64,000 nt of DNA, from assembly GCA_012970285.1 (NCBI GenBank), contig JIBW01000001.1, positions 1-64,000 on the forward strand, given 5' to 3'. A program made the position numbers and the translations under genes. The notes under the pieces were generated by a model. The model was not told where the DNA came from. It saw only the letters and a list, made by a program, of their open reading frames with translations, and did no database searches. Position 1 is the stretch's first letter; each line of letters starts with the position of its first letter. This document shows positions 63,227 to 64,000 of the stretch, in pieces. The stretch is from Bacillaceae bacterium JMAK1. GTDB lineage: Bacteria; Bacillota; Bacilli; Bacillales; Marinococcaceae.

Positions 63227-63442
63227 TTACGAAGCTTTAACTTTCTGCTTTGTGGTCCACTTTCCACGACTGGGACTATGAACTAGATTGTTGTATTCTA
63301 GCACGTTTAAGTCACGCTGGATCGTACGTTGTGTGATGCCGAATTCATCAACCAGTTGTTGTGTGGTTACCGTGCCTTCTTTTCGAATGTACAAGTAAAT
63401 TGACTTAATTCTAATAAGCATACGGTCGGTTGAAGTTCGCAA
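63227..63442 (-). CDS. ytzE: Small DeoR-type winged-helix regulator YtzE
   Basis: A 71-residue DNA-binding protein with only the DeoR N-terminal domain: RIKSIYLYIRKEGTVTTQQL, then the recognition helix VDEFGITQRTIQRDLNVLEY and the conserved end NNLVHSPSRGKW. This matches B. subtilis YtzE. The TTG start at 63442 has AAGGAG upstream; the mature sequence MRTSTDRML agrees with the family. Target genes are unknown. Confidence 0.9.
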   Translation of the reverse strand: MRTSTDRMLIRIKSIYLYIRKEGTVTTQQLVDEFGITQRTIQRDLNVLEYNNLVHSPSRGKWTTKQKVKAS

Positions 63443-63651
63443 AAAACCACTCCTTCTATAAAAATAGAATCAAGGGGACGCGTACGTTCTCTCTTTCTTT
63501 GCAATAACGCGGCACTGCACAGATCCAGGAGACCAAAAGTGTATATGAAATTGTGATGACAGGTCTTAGGCTGGCCAGTGTTCCTGATTCAAGATCCATT
63601 ATACTACACGATTATTTGAAGATCAAAACATCTTTCCTCGAGCCATATCGA
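63443..63651. other. Intergenic region between cysK and ytzE
   Basis: About 210 nt without a recognised gene. It holds the 8-bp palindrome CTGGCCAG and AGACC/GGTCT complementary pairs that could fold, but no T-box, S-box or Leader motif was recognised. Confidence 0.4.
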
Positions 63652-64000
63652 TTATGAATCGAATTGGAACAAGTCTGTAGAAAGGTAGCGCTCTCCTGTA
63701 TCACAAGCAATAGCTACAACAACTTGTCCTGGTTTTAACGTTTTTGCAAGCTCAATCGCTGCAAAACAAGCAGCACCAGATGAAGGACCAACGAGGATTC
63801 CTTCTTCACGAGCTAATTTGCGAACGGTATCATACGCATCTTCGTCACCAATGCAATCAATATCATTGTAGACCGATTGATTTAGAATAGGTGGGATAAA
63901 ACCAGGTGACGTTCCTACAAGCTTGTGTGGACCTGGCTTGCCACCAGATAATACTGGTGAGCCTTTCGGTTCTACGACACGAATTGTGATGTCAGGATAA
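63652..64000 (-). CDS. cysK: Cysteine synthase (O-acetylserine sulfhydrylase), C-terminal part, cut by the window edge
   Basis: The last 116 codons of a PLP enzyme on the minus strand, running off the window at 64000. Visible sequence: VVEPKGSPVLSGGKPGPHKL, GTSPGFIPPILN and VYNDI, EEGILVGPSSGAACFAAIEL (the C-terminal part of the active-site fold) and VAIACDTGERYLSTDLF. These are CysK/CysM family motifs; CysK is preferred from the HKLVGTSPGFIP loop. The stop is at 63652-63654. The N-terminal half with the PLP lysine is outside the window. Confidence 0.9.
   Translation of the reverse strand, partial: YPDITIRVVEPKGSPVLSGGKPGPHKLVGTSPGFIPPILNQSVYNDIDCIGDEDAYDTVRKLAREEGILVGPSSGAACFAAIELAKTLKPGQVVVAIACDTGERYLSTDLFQFDS

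Noticed and set aside
1-64000. CRISPR arrays, prophage genes, insertion sequences and rRNA/tRNA genes
   Set aside because: None was seen by eye: no regular 28-37 bp repeat arrays, no transposase or integrase motifs, no rRNA-like stretches. A tRNAscan/CRISPR search would be needed to be certain.

Overview
The window reads as the chromosome of a low-GC Bacillaceae (Bacillus-like Firmicute). Reasons: strong AGGAGG ribosome sites with many TTG and GTG starts, S-box (SAM) control of metK, a sigma-B-type promoter, a CcpN-type operator at pckA, and gene order that follows the Bacillus subtilis ytzE / rsuA-like / ytgP / ytfP / leuS / yttB / ytqB / ytpA-ytpB / ytoA / metK / pckA / ytlACD / ytkD neighbourhood. 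Exported proteins (the VanY lipoprotein, BdbD, YtlA, the LolA-like lipoprotein) are very acidic, which suggests an alkaliphilic or halotolerant relative; that is inference. No rRNA, tRNA, CRISPR array, transposase, integrase or phage structural gene was seen.

Layout. 1-6.6 kb: a 21-bp repeat at the edge, an envelope group on the minus strand (bdbD-bdbC-vanY-like), a catalase with a sigma-B-like promoter, a lipoprotein, a thioesterase and a nucleoside transporter. 6.7-11.5 kb: a tightly overlapping six-gene operon with two membrane proteins, a GntR/YtrA-type repressor, two ABC ATPases and a NatB-like permease; a 9-bp perfect inverted repeat sits on its promoter. 11.8-17.5 kb: a three-gene cassette, a TM2/TerB-N/TerB-C protein, a BrxD-like ATPase and an Lhr-like DEAH helicase, which is the architecture of the Shango anti-phage system (SngABC). 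It has its own promoter and terminator and is the main accessory island here. 17.8-28.5 kb: core metabolism (PatB C-S lyase, YwpF, YtkD, a DHA2 efflux pump, YtlACD importer, PckA, a DCC thioredoxin-like protein, S-box and MetK).

28.6-32.8 kb: an ABC-2 exporter (ATPase plus two permeases) with a DesK-type kinase and LuxR-type regulator, similar in content to the linearmycin-resistance lnr locus. 32.9-36.8 kb: AmpS, a gamma-carbonic-anhydrase-like protein, YtpA and the terpene synthase YtpB. 36.8-48.9 kb: a molybdenum-cofactor and formate-dehydrogenase block. moaB-mobA-moaC-dinB reads left and moaA-moeB-moeA-mobB-moaE-moaD reads right, followed by a formate/nitrite channel, an FdhF-type formate dehydrogenase, its DUF1641 partner and FdhD. 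The cofactor genes make bis-MGD, FdhD sulfurates it and FdhF uses it.

49-64 kb: TetR with a near-perfect palindromic operator and a metallo-hydrolase, an FAD oxidase, YtqB, an MFS transporter, LeuS, YtfP, YjbQ, an Arg/Ser/Gly-rich tail-anchored small protein, a DUF6884 protein, the MurJ-type flippase YtgP next to a SEDS glycosyltransferase, RsuA-type pseudouridine synthase, YtzE, and the 3' end of a cysteine synthase gene cut by the window edge. All names come from reading motifs and remembered families; no database search was run.
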